Shown here piece by piece: positions 22,300-33,122 of a DNA stretch of 64,000 nt. Origin of the DNA: Anastrepha obliqua. Its lineage: Eukaryota > Arthropoda > Insecta > Diptera > Tephritidae. The position numbers and the translations under genes are program-made. Position 1 is the stretch's first letter; each line of letters starts with the position of its first letter. The notes below the pieces were generated by a model. That model did not search any database. It was given only the letters and a program-made list of their open reading frames with translations, and was not told the DNA's origin. Where the stretch lies: the NCBI RefSeq assembly GCF_027943255.1, contig NC_072893.1, positions 40,260,001-40,324,000 of the forward strand, given 5' to 3'.

Positions 22300-25200
22300 T
22301 CAACTATGAATCACCTCTGTTTCTAGTGCAATGTCGTCTGCATTGATCAAAGTACCGACCGTCTCAGACGTGGTTCTCAAAGGCTCTTTTTCCACATTAT
22401 CTTCGTACAAGTCAACACGGCGTATACGTATCGATTTCCCAGTATTTTGCTGAAACATGGCAACAAGTTCCTCATCGCTCATACTGGTGCAATGCACACG
22501 CTGCAGATGGCGTTTGAAGCTGAAATAAAATGGAGATATTAAAACAATACTTCCATGCACCAAATTCCCCCATAACTACTTACACATCGCGATTAGCAAA
22601 GCCGTGGCCATCGCACCTCTCGCAGCGATACGGCATGCCGGTATGCTTATAACTATGTGCTTTCAATTTCTGTTTTGAATTGAATTCTGCACCACAATCT
22701 TTGCAGCGATGCTTAACGCCATAATGCTTCTGCAAATGATAAGTGAGTCGTACCTTAATGGCGAAACGCTTTTCGCAAAGATGACAGGCGAATGGTAGCT
22801 CGCCTGTATGAGTGCGCATGTGTACGTCTAGATCAAATTTGCGTGCGTAACATTTCTCACAGTGCGGACATTTAATATTTTTTTCCAAATGCAGTTTCAT
22901 GTGATTCACCAATTGATTTTTAAGCTTAAATCCATTCCCACAGATCGGACAGAAGTGATCTCGCTCTTTGTGTGCCTGTTTGCGATGTTGCTGTAACAAA
23001 TATTGTGTGGCATAGGAACGGTCACAATCGGCACAAATATAGATAATGTCTGGTGATGCACCTTGATGCATTTTCTCATGTTGGTTGAGGGATTTTTGGC
23101 TTTTACACTCGCGTGCTGGGAAAATATTGATCATTTATATTTTAAACTTCGCATTTTTCTACAAAATCAAAGCTAAAATGTTTCCTGTCTATCTTCGATG
23201 ACAACTTATAACATACATATTATATAGTGGAAAGATCTACGTTGGAGTTCAGCTTAGAAATGTGCACTCCAGCCGGGTTTCAAAACATTTTTTTCTTCTG
23301 AATACTTTTTAATTAATCAGCTGTCGCAAATTTGGCTTTCATTGCCTTTTCTAGAAACTTTAAAGGCGATAAATGGCCGGTAAAGAAAAAAAACCGCTTT
23401 ATATAGACAACTTTAAACTCTAATTTAACAAAGTGGAACAAATTCTAACTTAGCCGGGCTTAAATATAATAAAATAGTTGTTTATGCTTGTTTATGCAGC
23501 TATGGAGTTTATGTAGCCCGTCATTAACACACCAAGCAGTTTAATAATTCACCGCTTCTTTTCAAATCTCCAATTCATTATAAAAAAATTAGAATTTATA
23601 TATTTATGGCTTTAATAATTTAGTTTGAATTAATGTGGGGCGCTCTTGGCTGCGAAATAAGCGATAAATGTCAATAAATTTCCGCGCCATTTTAGGTGCT
23701 CTAATACGCTAAACCAAAAAAATAATAAAATAAGACATAGACGACGGAGTAATCTACGCCCAAAAATACGTTCATAATAATGTATGAATGTGAGCATTTA
23801 CTTACAACAATATGCGCAAAGGGATTTTGTTTGAGTCTCATTCGCTTCACGTTCTTTTTTTATATGCAGTGCCATATGCTTTTCGAGATTTCGCCGAAGA
23901 AGCTGCTTTTTGCAAATTTCACATTGCACAACAGTATCTCCGCCCTCACTAACTTGCTTCTCATATTCCTCGGTATGCACACCTCGCATATGTTGACGTA
24001 AATTACTGGTTGTAGCAAAACGTTTCGAACAAAATTGGCATTCATGGGGCCGTTCATTTCGATGAGTGTGCCGATGATCGCGTAGGGCTGCTTCTGATCG
24101 CATATAACGTTTACACACTTCACATTGCCAAGGTGTCGGCTTGATTGGTTCATTCAGTGGTCTTCCTACTGTTGGGAAATGCTTACGATGCTCTACTGGA
24201 TGTTCAATACGAAAATGTTCCACTAATTTGGAGCGCGTTAACGGTTGTATTAGCGGACAGTGCCGACACTGAACAGGATAACTTTCGGGATGTACCAATT
24301 CATGGTGTTCTTGTAATTCTTCACGCGTTGAGAATATTTTTGGACATTTATCGCAATTACTTATTGCTAGAAAATGAAACAAAGTTATTCGATATTCTCA
24401 AAAGCCTTTATATATACGCGTTGGAGTTTCTTGGACTTACGAGGAGCGCTTTCCAATGTATTTTCTGGCTGGTGTCGCTTTTGCGTGTGTTGCTCTAACG
24501 CATTTTTGCAGCGAAAAGCACACATGCATAAAGTACATTTGTAAGGACGCAATGAGCGATGCATATTCATATGGCCTTCATAAGAGACGTTGCCACATAA
24601 GACACGCTTACATTCTATGCATTTCCATTTAGCACCATTAGATACGGTATCGCAAATGTTGAGCTGTTCTTCATTTTCGTGGTATTCCCTCTGGTACTCG
24701 TCATCAACTTCATCTTCGGGGTAATATTCTCCTGAGTTGGGCTGTTCCTCGTGCTGATAATTTATGTCATTTCCAGATTCTACTGTTGGAGTCTCTTCGT
24801 ATTTCTCCTCGATAAGTTCTAGTTCATCTACTGAGTTTTCGAAAATATGCTCATCTGCCTTTTCGACCTTAACATTTCATTATGGAATTCATAAGACATC
24901 ATTAGTCGTTTAAGTCACCATAAGTATATAACATTACCTCCATTATTTCTACATCACCCTCATCGATAACTTCATCTAATACAGGCTCGTCTTCTAGAAG
25001 CTCCTCAACCACACAATCCTCATCTTCACTATCGTCTACTACTTCCAAAGGCTCCATTATTGAATCGCCAATTTCTGTGTCCAATGTTTCTACTATTTCA
25101 TCGGGCATCAGCTTTTGTAGTAAACCCTCACGCAGCATTCTGTCAGCTTGGCGTGCAGTTTGCACAAAATTGAAAGCTATTTGAAGATCCTGAGAGCAAT

Positions 25201-25360
25201 TAGTGCAAAGAACAGCCGGCAGTCCGTCATTGAGTCCTGCATCCAATTGCGTGCACACACTGAAGCAAGAAAAGAAGTCGATGCCTTCCGCTATATGGGA
25301 CTCCATGCGTATAAATGCAGTGTCCTTTGAATTAAGACAAGCGCGACATTGAATTACCAT
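22300..25360 (-). CDS. ZAD-C2H2 zinc-finger protein, cluster gene D
   Basis: Exons 25360-24938, 24867-24441, 24366-23806, 23115-22584, 22519-22300 (phases 0,1,1,2), 720 aa. The ATG at 25360 is chosen because the ZAD (C5/C8, C52/C55) starts four residues later, as in A-C; the frame upstream is open but has no ATG. A long acidic segment (VVDDSEDEDCVVEELLEDE and the E/D-rich start of exon 2) precedes about 14 C2H2 fingers: two in exon 2, five in exon 3, seven in exons 3-5. The tail is MSDEELVAMFQQNTGK. It is in opposite orientation to A-C, so the cluster arose by tandem duplication plus inversion. Its 3' exon pair is duplicated downstream (21278-22071). Confidence 0.88.
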
Positions 25361-26361
25361 TTCATTTGTACAATTTCGTTTAAAGTTGATGAAATTAAAT
25401 TCACAAAATGAAATACCCTGAGCTTGATGCCTATTATTTATGTCTACAGAACGTGTACGTTCAACCAAGGATGGTAGATTCTGTACATCGTGCGTTCAAC
25501 TATATCTAGCACATTGTTGCATTTTGTGTAAGAACAATCAGCAGTAACTAGTTGTCTCCAATGGCGATTACTCATTAGATAAGAAATATCTCGAGCGAGA
25601 AATCGCTTGTGCAGACCGCTTATCGCTAAATTTGCATTTATATGATGCAATTATTTGACAGGCGATGACCGCTTGAAAAATCGCCGCAAAATTTGGCCTC
25701 TTCACCAATAAGTATTTTTCTTTCCTTTTTTTGTATATTTTCGAGGCGTGGTGCCGTAGCGAGTTCTTGCTGTAATTTGTGGAGCTGCAAAAGTATCGAC
25801 TCTGCCGCAAAAATATCGAATTATTGCAAACGAAATCGTGACTTCTCCGCAAAGGATTTCATAACAAGAACCCGTAAGGCGGGGCCGCTCCAAGTTTACT
25901 CAATATAATTCCAAACCAGCAAAGTATGGTGTACAGTTGTGGTTGGACCCCAATACATGGTAAAATTTACAGCGTAAAAGAAGTACATATTTCCTTCATT
26001 TCGCTGTCATTGCTAGAAAAACTTGTAAAATGGAATATGACCATTTTCGGCATTTTGAAGAAGAACCAGCGTTATGTGCCTGAAGATTTCAAAGCCTCCA
26101 AAATCGAGAAGTGCTTTCCAGTGAATTTGGATTTGGCACAAGAGCAACCATGACTTTGGGATGTAGGAAAAAATGGTTTTTTACCCGCTTCTTATTTTAT
26201 ATTCAAAAACGGCAATAAATTATGTATTTCTTTATCCTTATGTCATTTGTCTTCGTTACTTTTGAGTTTTAATTTTGAATAATTTTCTTCTGAATTTCGT
26301 TTATAAGTGCGGATATGGGTGGAATTCTACCGAATCCCCGATGACGTGACTCGAAGCTTTA
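25361..26361. other. Intergenic region between gene D and wurst, promoter side
   Basis: This should contain the gene D promoter (minus strand) but no core element could be placed. Short frames such as 25926-26153 show no domain. No repeat recognised. Confidence 0.4.
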
Positions 26362-26506
26362 CCAATGCAAACGTACTCCCGTAAGAGCTGACACGATGAA
26401 ACAACGATCTACGATACTACGGAACGGAACGGTGGTGAGAATTCATGTACATGGGGCTCTCATTAGTTGCATCGTGTCAGCTGATACGGGCGTATGTTTA
26501 CGTTGG
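26362..26506. repeat. Imperfect inverted repeat, ~40-bp arms
   Basis: Arms 26362-26404 and 26467-26506 are complementary over about 40 bp with several mismatches (core GCTGACACGATG / CATCGTGTCAGC). The spacer is about 60 bp. Possibly a small foldback element or MITE; target duplications were not clear. Confidence 0.6.
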
Positions 26507-26651
26507 TTAGCGTGAGCACCATTACTCTTACAAATTTGCTTCGGAGGCCTAACTTTTGTAATCTGCCACCCATGTAAATGTTGTTGCTCTACAGAAGCCA
26601 CCTTGTGTGAATTCGCTTTGTCTGAATGTAAACGAATTCTTACATTTCGAT

Positions 26652-26781
26652 CAAGGCGAAAAGTGGAAAACAAAAAATTAACTCACATTGTTTTATTCTG
26701 TGCCGACAGCCACATGAACACAGCGAAAGATAAAAACAAATCAGCTGATTAACCAACACCGCCTTTAATAGATTCGCCTTG
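26652..26781. mobile_element. hAT-type MITE, internally shortened
   Basis: It is 130 bp and starts CAAGGCGAA; the right end is the inverse (TTCGCCTTG). The 8 bp on each side are ATTTCGAT (26644-26651) and ATTTCGAC (26782-26789), 7 of 8 identical. The right end and the AATCAGCTGATT stretch match the copies at 10562 and 60997; the left repeat is shortened after 9 bp. Confidence 0.65.
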
Positions 26782-26789
26782 ATTTCGAC

Positions 26790-27554
26790 CAAGAATTAAT
26801 TCATTTAGACTACTACGAAAAGCAACTCTGGTCTAATACACAGAGAGTGACGGTAAACAAGACGAGAGTGAGTAAGGGCTGAATCTCTTTCAAGTGTAAA
26901 AATTCTTATTTAAACTGTGCAAAATAATTTAATAAAAAAAGTGTAGTGAATTAAATAACAAAGCTGCTTCTTAATGAAAACTTTATCGGTAATTGCGTGT
27001 TTCCAATGTGAATTAATGGCTAAAAGAAGTTATAAACTTTGCTACTAAAGCTGACCTATTTAAACCGCACTCACGGCTTGAAAGGAATGTTGCTAAAAGA
27101 AGAAACAATTGTTAACCTCAGCGGTGAAGAAAGTCACGAAAGACACGACAAATCTAAATAAACTGTTAAATTTCATAAATGCTTTTTAAATAAAAAGTAA
27201 AATTTAATGTACTTGATTTGCAAGTTCTTCAATGAACATTAGAACAATTAAATGCCTTTTGTTTATACTGCTTGTGACTTGCCGTTGCAGCGAAGAAATC
27301 TGAGCGGTACGCAGTCGCGCCTGCAGAATTGAAGTGAATCGTGAACTGAATTTGTGAAAAGAGAAAGTGGGCTATAACATTTTTCCAACGCTTCAATAAG
27401 AAAGTACACGTAATCCACATCGAGTTCTATTATTTAAGTTTTTTCGGTAATATTTTATTCAAGCAATTACAATTTTTATATTATTTTGTTGATTCTTGAT
27501 TAAATTTAATTATTTGCATTATGTTCTTTTCTTTGTTTGAATTTTAAAGCCAAC
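26790..27554 (+). other. Probable promoter and 5' UTR of wurst
   Basis: Non-coding and AT-rich. The sequence just before the ATG, TTTGAATTTTAAAG|CCAAC, could be a splice acceptor for a 5' UTR intron. No further features could be placed. Confidence 0.35.
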
Positions 27555-28760
27555 ATGCTAAAAGAAAACGTAAAGGAGTCCCAAACTCCTTCTGTAATAA
27601 CCAATGGAAAACCTTTGGCTAACGGCAAACCTGTTGCTAATGGCAAATTTGCACAAGCTGAAGCAAACTCTCTCCCACCGCAGAAATCTATTTTAATCGC
27701 CTATATACTATGGTTTTTTGGTGGAATTTTCGGACTACATCACTTTTATTTACATCGTGACCGCCATGCCTTCATTTGGTGGTGCACTTTAGGAGGCTAT
27801 TTTGGTGTCGGTTGGCTGGCCGAAATCTTCTTAATACCCGAATATGTGCGTGATGCCAACGAAGATCCAGCTTTTATTAAATCATTTGTGGCACGTTTAC
27901 AAACAAATCGCCGACCGCCCTACTCCGCTAAGCGTTTTGTTGGTGAGGTAATGATCGGGTATCTCTTTGGACAGCTGCTGCTCATGGCTATACCGGAAAC
28001 TATCTTTGGTGGCGTAGATTGGGGCTTCCTTCATTGGCTCATACCAGTGTTTGTTTCTTTGGGAGTATGGACGGTGGGAAATGTTGGACGTGAGCGTGGT
28101 GTTTGGTGGCATTGTCTAATTGGCGCCGTTGTAATATATCCAGCTCGTTATTTCATCTATGACGAAACCTATTCATTGTTACTTACTGCGCTGGTTTCTG
28201 CGTTAGTTTTCGACTCCTATTCGAAGCAATGGCTGCGTACACCACCAAAGCGGTACGGCATTGCCGTGCGTTCAGTTAAATTTACAGCTGCGCTGCTGGT
28301 CTATTTCTCACTTTGGGGTTGTTTTCTTTATTTTAATGGTACTATTTCCGATGAGGATGGTGGCGAAGTGCCCATACATGAAGCCCTGCGTAACTTTCTC
28401 ACATCTGCTTGGTGGACAGACTTCACACAAGCACTCAACGATACTTATCAATATGCGCAACATCATGGCTGGTACGAAACATGGAAGGAAATTTTCGAAA
28501 GTATGGATGTGGATGGCGAACGTAATTCCTATAAAGTGCTGGGTGTGAGTGCAACAGCTTCACAAGCTGAAATTACATCAGCATATCGACGACTTTCAAA
28601 AGAATTCCATCCGGACAAAGTAAAAGATGAAAAGTTGAAAATTGTTGCAAATCAACGATTTATTGAAATTCAGCAGGCTTACAATGTGCTAAGCAAAATT
28701 AAATCCAGTCGTCGACGTAAGAACAAAAAATCTGTCGAAGAAGAAACCATCGTACTGTAG
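27555..28760 (+). CDS. wus: Wurst / DNAJC22-like transmembrane J protein
   Basis: Single coding exon, 401 aa. ATG at 27555 in good context (CAAC ATG). Low-complexity N-terminus with NGKPLANGKPVANGK repeats; TM2 domain about 46-100 with FGLHHFYLHR; several further membrane segments; J domain about 324-386 near the C-terminus with H352-P353-D354 and the YRRLSKEFHPDK helix; basic end RRRKNKK. The TM2 plus C-terminal J domain order is specific to DNAJC22/Wurst. In Drosophila, Wurst works with Hsc70-4 and clathrin in endocytosis that clears tracheal lumen. The HPD motif is intact, so Hsp70 stimulation should be possible. It sits alone between the ZAD cluster and transposons. Possible poly(A) signals at 29008-29013 and 29025-29030. 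Confidence 0.93.
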   Translation: MLKENVKESQTPSVITNGKPLANGKPVANGKFAQAEANSLPPQKSILIAYILWFFGGIFGLHHFYLHRDRHAFIWWCTLGGYFGVGWLAEIFLIPEYVRDANEDPAFIKSFVARLQTNRRPPYSAKRFVGEVMIGYLFGQLLLMAIPETIFGGVDWGFLHWLIPVFVSLGVWTVGNVGRERGVWWHCLIGAVVIYPARYFIYDETYSLLLTALVSALVFDSYSKQWLRTPPKRYGIAVRSVKFTAALLVYFSLWGCFLYFNGTISDEDGGEVPIHEALRNFLTSAWWTDFTQALNDTYQYAQHHGWYETWKEIFESMDVDGERNSYKVLGVSATASQAEITSAYRRLSKEFHPDKVKDEKLKIVANQRFIEIQQAYNVLSKIKSSRRRKNKKSVEEETIVL

Positions 28761-29283
28761 AAGAAATTACATCAATCATAACTGTGCTGCATCGAATAAG
28801 TTAGTGAATAAGAACATTGTTAATTTTAATAATAATAATAAGTGTGCATTTAATTTAGTCAACATATTTATTTATTTATTTATATTAATGTTATGAAAAC
28901 CATTTAAAATTATGGGTTATAAAAAAGTTTGCTTTTTTAATTATTATTTATTTTAACTAAGTTTATAGCTTAACCTTTACATATACAGCCGAAAATACTT
29001 AAATGAAAATAAATTTTACCGAAAAATAAATTTGCAGTAATATTTATTTTTATGGCAATATTCAAATGCATGCAATCACGTGGTGCCGGTAAATAGAACA
29101 TTTTAAAGATAAGAACAAAGCAGCAACAACATTGTGGATTATTATGACTCAAACCACCCAGATTATCATGACTGAACATATAAAAATACAAAACATAATG
29201 CTTTGAATGAAGATTTGGACAGATATAATCTCAAAAATTCAAAGTTTAATGGAATCTCCAGTTATCTCAAATTTACATACATA

Positions 29284-30663
29284 CAGGGTCCGGCACTCGA
29301 AGTGTAACCAACTGCAGACCGCTCGCGCAGCTGACCTACGGACATCAGCTGTCTGTTAGTTGGCTAAATGACAGTCCAGAGTATTGTTTACAAGCGCGCG
29401 GAAGCATTTTGCCGAGAGTAAATACGAAAAAAGAAAACCAGTAATGGATTTCAAATGTAAAAGTGCGATTGCATTATATTTCGCTGGAAAATCAAAATCA
29501 GCGTATGTTCGTGAGCTCGAGCACCTTAAAGTTACAATGATACTGGTAGCATCGTGAAACGTCAGGAGGTGAGGTGGTCATCAAAAGACTACAACGTCAC
29601 GTGAAAGGGTTCAAAAAGTGAATAAGCGACTTGAGCGAAATCCCCGGCGAAGTGCCAATCAAATGGCAAAAGAACTGAAAATATCTGACCGTAACATCCG
29701 CCGCATACTGAAAAAAAGCTCAAAGTCAAGCCTTACAAGATCCAAAAGGCGCATAATCTCACACCAAAGCAGCAACAAATCAGACTTGAGAGAGGGACGA
29801 CAGTCTACGTTACTGAAACGACCCGGATTTATATCCGGCCAAGGACTGTCACTCCAGCAGCATTCCTCGTATGTAAGTATGGGGAATGTTTATGCTACTA
29901 CAACAACAACTTGAGAGAGGCAAGGAGTTGCTTCGCTTGGCCGAAAGCGGTCGATTTTCGAACATTGTGTTTTCTGATGAGAAAATTTTTCAAATTGAGC
30001 AATTCACAAACTTCCAAAACGATAGAGTTTATTTAACCGACCGTCCATACGAGAATTTGAGTCATCGATTTGCCACCAGGAGGCAGCACCCTCCACAGGT
30101 AATGGTTTGGGCCACTATAACCGCAGATGGACGCTCTCCAATCATTTTCATCGAGCCTGGCGTCAAGGTAAATGCGAAATAATATCAGGAAAGTATTCTT
30201 TGAAGCCGTGGGCAGGCGAACAATTCGGTGGCAGACCATGGACGTTTCAACAGTACTCGGCACCGTCTCACAAAGCTCGAGTGAACCAAGAATGGCTAAA
30301 AAGCAACGTTCCGAACTTTAGAACGTCCACACAATGGCTCTCCAGACGCGATTGTTCTCTTTGTGCCATTTTAGAGAGCAGGGTCCGAACTAGAAGATTC
30401 ACTTCTTTCAAAGTCTCGAGGCGCTGAAAAAAGCCATTGCCCGCGATTGGGCCAGAATACCTGCAAGTCACATTCAAGCAGCTTGCGATTCGTTTCTGAA
30501 CCGTTTCAAGGCCATAGTCAAGGTGGTCATATTGAGCAAAAGTAAACTGATTATTAATTTTGTATTATTTTCACCCATTTTTTACTTTGAATTGAATAAA
30601 AGTAATTTTCCAAACTAAATTTTTAGCCTTATTAATTGATTACACTTTGAGTGCCCGACCCTG
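29284..30663 (+). mobile_element. Dead Tc1/mariner-family element
   Basis: It is 1380 bp with ~28-bp inverted ends CAGGGTC(C/G)GGCACTC(G/A)AAGTGT. The coding relic spans about 29440-30540. It has an N-terminal HTH with LERNPRRSANQMAKELKISD; NIVFSDEKIFQIEQF (first catalytic Asp in SDEK); and QQYSAPSHKARVNQEW, where the second catalytic Asp of QQD is Tyr. The third catalytic region is deleted (QW directly followed by LSRRDCSLCAILES). Several frame changes. A retroelement piece is inserted at 29795-29909. The left flank is TA and the right flank is CA, so the duplication has decayed. Confidence 0.8.
29795..29909 (+). mobile_element. 115-bp retroelement end inserted in the mariner
   Basis: It is bracketed by CTTGAGAGAG (29785-29794) and an identical CTTGAGAGAG (29910-29919). 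It ends in CTACTACAACAACAA, a simple tail typical of LINE/SINE 3' ends. Removing it with one repeat copy restores the transposase frame exactly across the junction (QQIRLERGKELLRLAESG). Confidence 0.8.
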
Positions 30664-31400
30664 CACATACCTATGCGCTCGTACCAATAGATTTCGTCGT
30701 ATGTTTACTTTGGAATGCAACTCGTACTTCTAAATGATTTGTTTTATTTCACTATTTATTTCAGAAATCATCAACATCAACTGGACGTTACAAAATTCAA
30801 AAGAAATTTAATTAGGAAATTTAAAATAGCTGCTGCCCTATTTTTTCTTTATCCAACATTTCCAAATGCTTAACAAAATAAATAAAAAGTTGTATTGAAT
30901 TCCATTGCATAAATCAATATATACTATATACTACAGTGCGAGTGGCTCGATTCTCGCTCGAAACTCATTCATTGCTCAACTGCTCTAATGTTTGTTCGAA
31001 ATTTTCAAGCTTTTGCACAATTTGCACAGTTAAACAAAAATTGTCAATTTTATTTGTCAGCATTTCTTTAGTTATCCAACGACATTAGTACTCTGTACAG
31101 ATAATTTCTAAAACTTGAGGAAAGTGCCGACAAAAAAGTCAAAGTAATCAAAGGAAATATCGCTCAAAATACCCAGGAACATGTGATATACTCGAGTTAA
31201 CGCTGGAAAATTTTCGAGTGATGAGCAACGAGTAACCGTTCGATGGTCGAAAGGATCGAGGATGTTCGAAAAAAGAGGTTGTCTGTAAAGTCGGTTTACT
31301 GACGATAGTTTAACGTGACAACGTCATAAGAAAATACTAATGTAATGGTTGCAATTTTCAAAACAAAATTTTAATTGTATTTGTTTGATAGATATTTTGT
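30664..31400. other. Spacer, nothing recognised
   Basis: AT-rich non-coding sequence between transposon relics. No gene or repeat could be supported. Confidence 0.4.
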
Positions 31401-31610
31401 ATGGATATAGAGGAGGAGGTAAATGGAATCGCAACATATATCAAATTCATGAAAGATATGTTCAATTTCGATTGTGCATCAGACGTTAATAAATCAACAA
31501 CACTAAGAGGCAACATCATCGATTTGCCTTTTGCAAGACACATTACACACGAAACACTCCCTTTCCTTTCCTACTTTTCCTATCATCGTCCTATTCTCAA
31601 CAGAGAAATG
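31401..31610 (+). pseudogene. Second Helentron-type endonuclease scrap
   Basis: It reads STTLRGNIIDLPFARHIT and FLSYFSYHRPILNRE. This parallels TTIDAVFQRY and FVSYFIYHKPLVSF in the relic at 4853-5252, so it is the C-terminal end of the same kind of endonuclease from a different, diverged copy. No matching element ends were found. Confidence 0.5.
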
Positions 31611-31989
31611 GTTCATTACCATGCACACAGAAAGAAGGCATATGCAAATACAAATATGTGAATTTATATACATATGCGCATATACATACATACATATGCT
31701 CACTCAAGTAGGAGAGAGCCAGATGTCGAACGTTGCCGAACGCGGGGGCCGAATGTGCCTCTTTGTCGTTCGTTCCGCGCTCTCGCTTGCAGTTCAAGCA
31801 AGGCAACGCCGCATGAGCAAGATAACGCCGCATTTTTTGATGCGTGCAGCCGGCTACATCGAATTATAAGACATTATCACGTCAAAACACGTCTCGTATT
31901 TGATGTCAATAATAACAAACTATAAAATTAAAACGATCGCATTTTATTTTCCTAAAAAAAATTCCTAAAAAATATATATGTATAATATA
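31611..31989. other. Spacer with a GC-richer block
   Basis: ATAC/ATGC repeats to 31700, then 31710-31860 is unusually GC-rich for this window and contains GCAACGCCGCATGAGCAAGA and a similar AACGCCGCATT. Its identity is unknown, perhaps the end of another transposon. Confidence 0.35.
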
Positions 31990-33094
31990 AAAAATGAGTA
32001 TGTGACCAGACTACCACCTTATGCTTCATCGACTTCAAGAAAGCTTTCGATACTCTTATGCACAAAGCTGTCTGGAAAGCGCTCGCCTGCAAAGGAGTGC
32101 CTGAAAAAATAATCAATATCATCAAAGAGCTGTACGCGGGCGCTTGCTGTCGCGTCAAACACGAAAACGTTCTAAGCAACGGGGTCGAGGTGTAAACCGG
32201 TGTGAGGCAGGGTTGCGTACTATCTCCGCTGCTTTTCAATTTAGTTCTGGATTAGTAATGCGGCAAGCCTGTGCGACTAACAGAGGCATATCGTGGGGTA
32301 TGTGTGGCCACCTGGAGGATTTAGACTATGCTGACCACATATGTCTGCTGTCGCATAAATATTCGCACATATCAGCAAAACTTCATGCGGTGAGCGAGGC
32401 CGCAGCACATACTGGACTAAAAATCAATATCGCGAAGACTTAAGTTATGCGCATCAACACCAGCGAATCGCAAGCTCTTCAGATTGCCGGCACACTCCTG
32501 GAAGATGTAGATGAATTCTGCTACCTGGGGAGCATTATCTCCAAAACCGGCGGGTCAGCAGCTGACATACGTAACCATATAGCCAAGAGATGCGCTGCAT
32601 TTGGCATGCTGGATAAGGTGTGGAGAGCGTCTCACATCTCCAGGCATACCAAACTCAAGATTTTCAATGCCAACGTGAAATCCGTAGTGTTGTATGGGTG
32701 TGAAACTTGGAACATATCGGCATGTGCACTACAGTCGCTGCAAGCCTTTCTTAATCGTTGCATACGCAAGATTATGCGCATATATTGGCCACAGGTTATT
32801 AGTAACGCTGATCTTTGTAGCGTGACCAAGCAAACACCAGTTCACATAGAAATTGAACGCCGTAAGTGGAAATGGATCGGTCACACGTTGAGAAAGTCCC
32901 ACGAAGACATAACAACAACAGCACTGGATTGGAACCCCCAAGGCAGCCACAGACGTGGGAGACCAGTCAATACGTGGAGACGTCAGGTCGATGCAGAAGC
33001 AAGAAAAGCAGGCCGTGCGTGCAACGAAATTAGATGTTTAGCCTCAGATAAAATTAATTATAATTTGTTTATTGAGGCCCTATGCTCCATTTAG
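31990..33094 (+). pseudogene. LINE reverse transcriptase relic
   Basis: Motif A region CFIDFKKAFDTLMHKAVW; motif B region GVRQGCVLSPLLFNLVLD after an in-frame stop; motif C reads LDYADHICLL, with the second Asp of YADD changed to His; then KINIAKT, FCYLGSIISKTGG, VVLYGCETWN and a C-terminal RRKWKWIGHTLRKS...RGRPVNTWRR region, ending LCSI and TAG at 33094. 5'-truncated and with stops, so inactive. The layout fits RTE/CR1-like LINEs; the exact clade cannot be set from reading alone. Confidence 0.75.
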
Positions 33095-33122
33095 GACCCT
33101 CGGAATATATATATATTATATA

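Noticed and set aside
25361..25468. N-terminal extension of gene D
   Set aside because: The frame is open but begins at a TTG, not ATG, and the paralogues start right before the ZAD.
27537..27554. Upstream start for wurst
   Set aside because: It is a TTG; the first ATG with good context is 27555.
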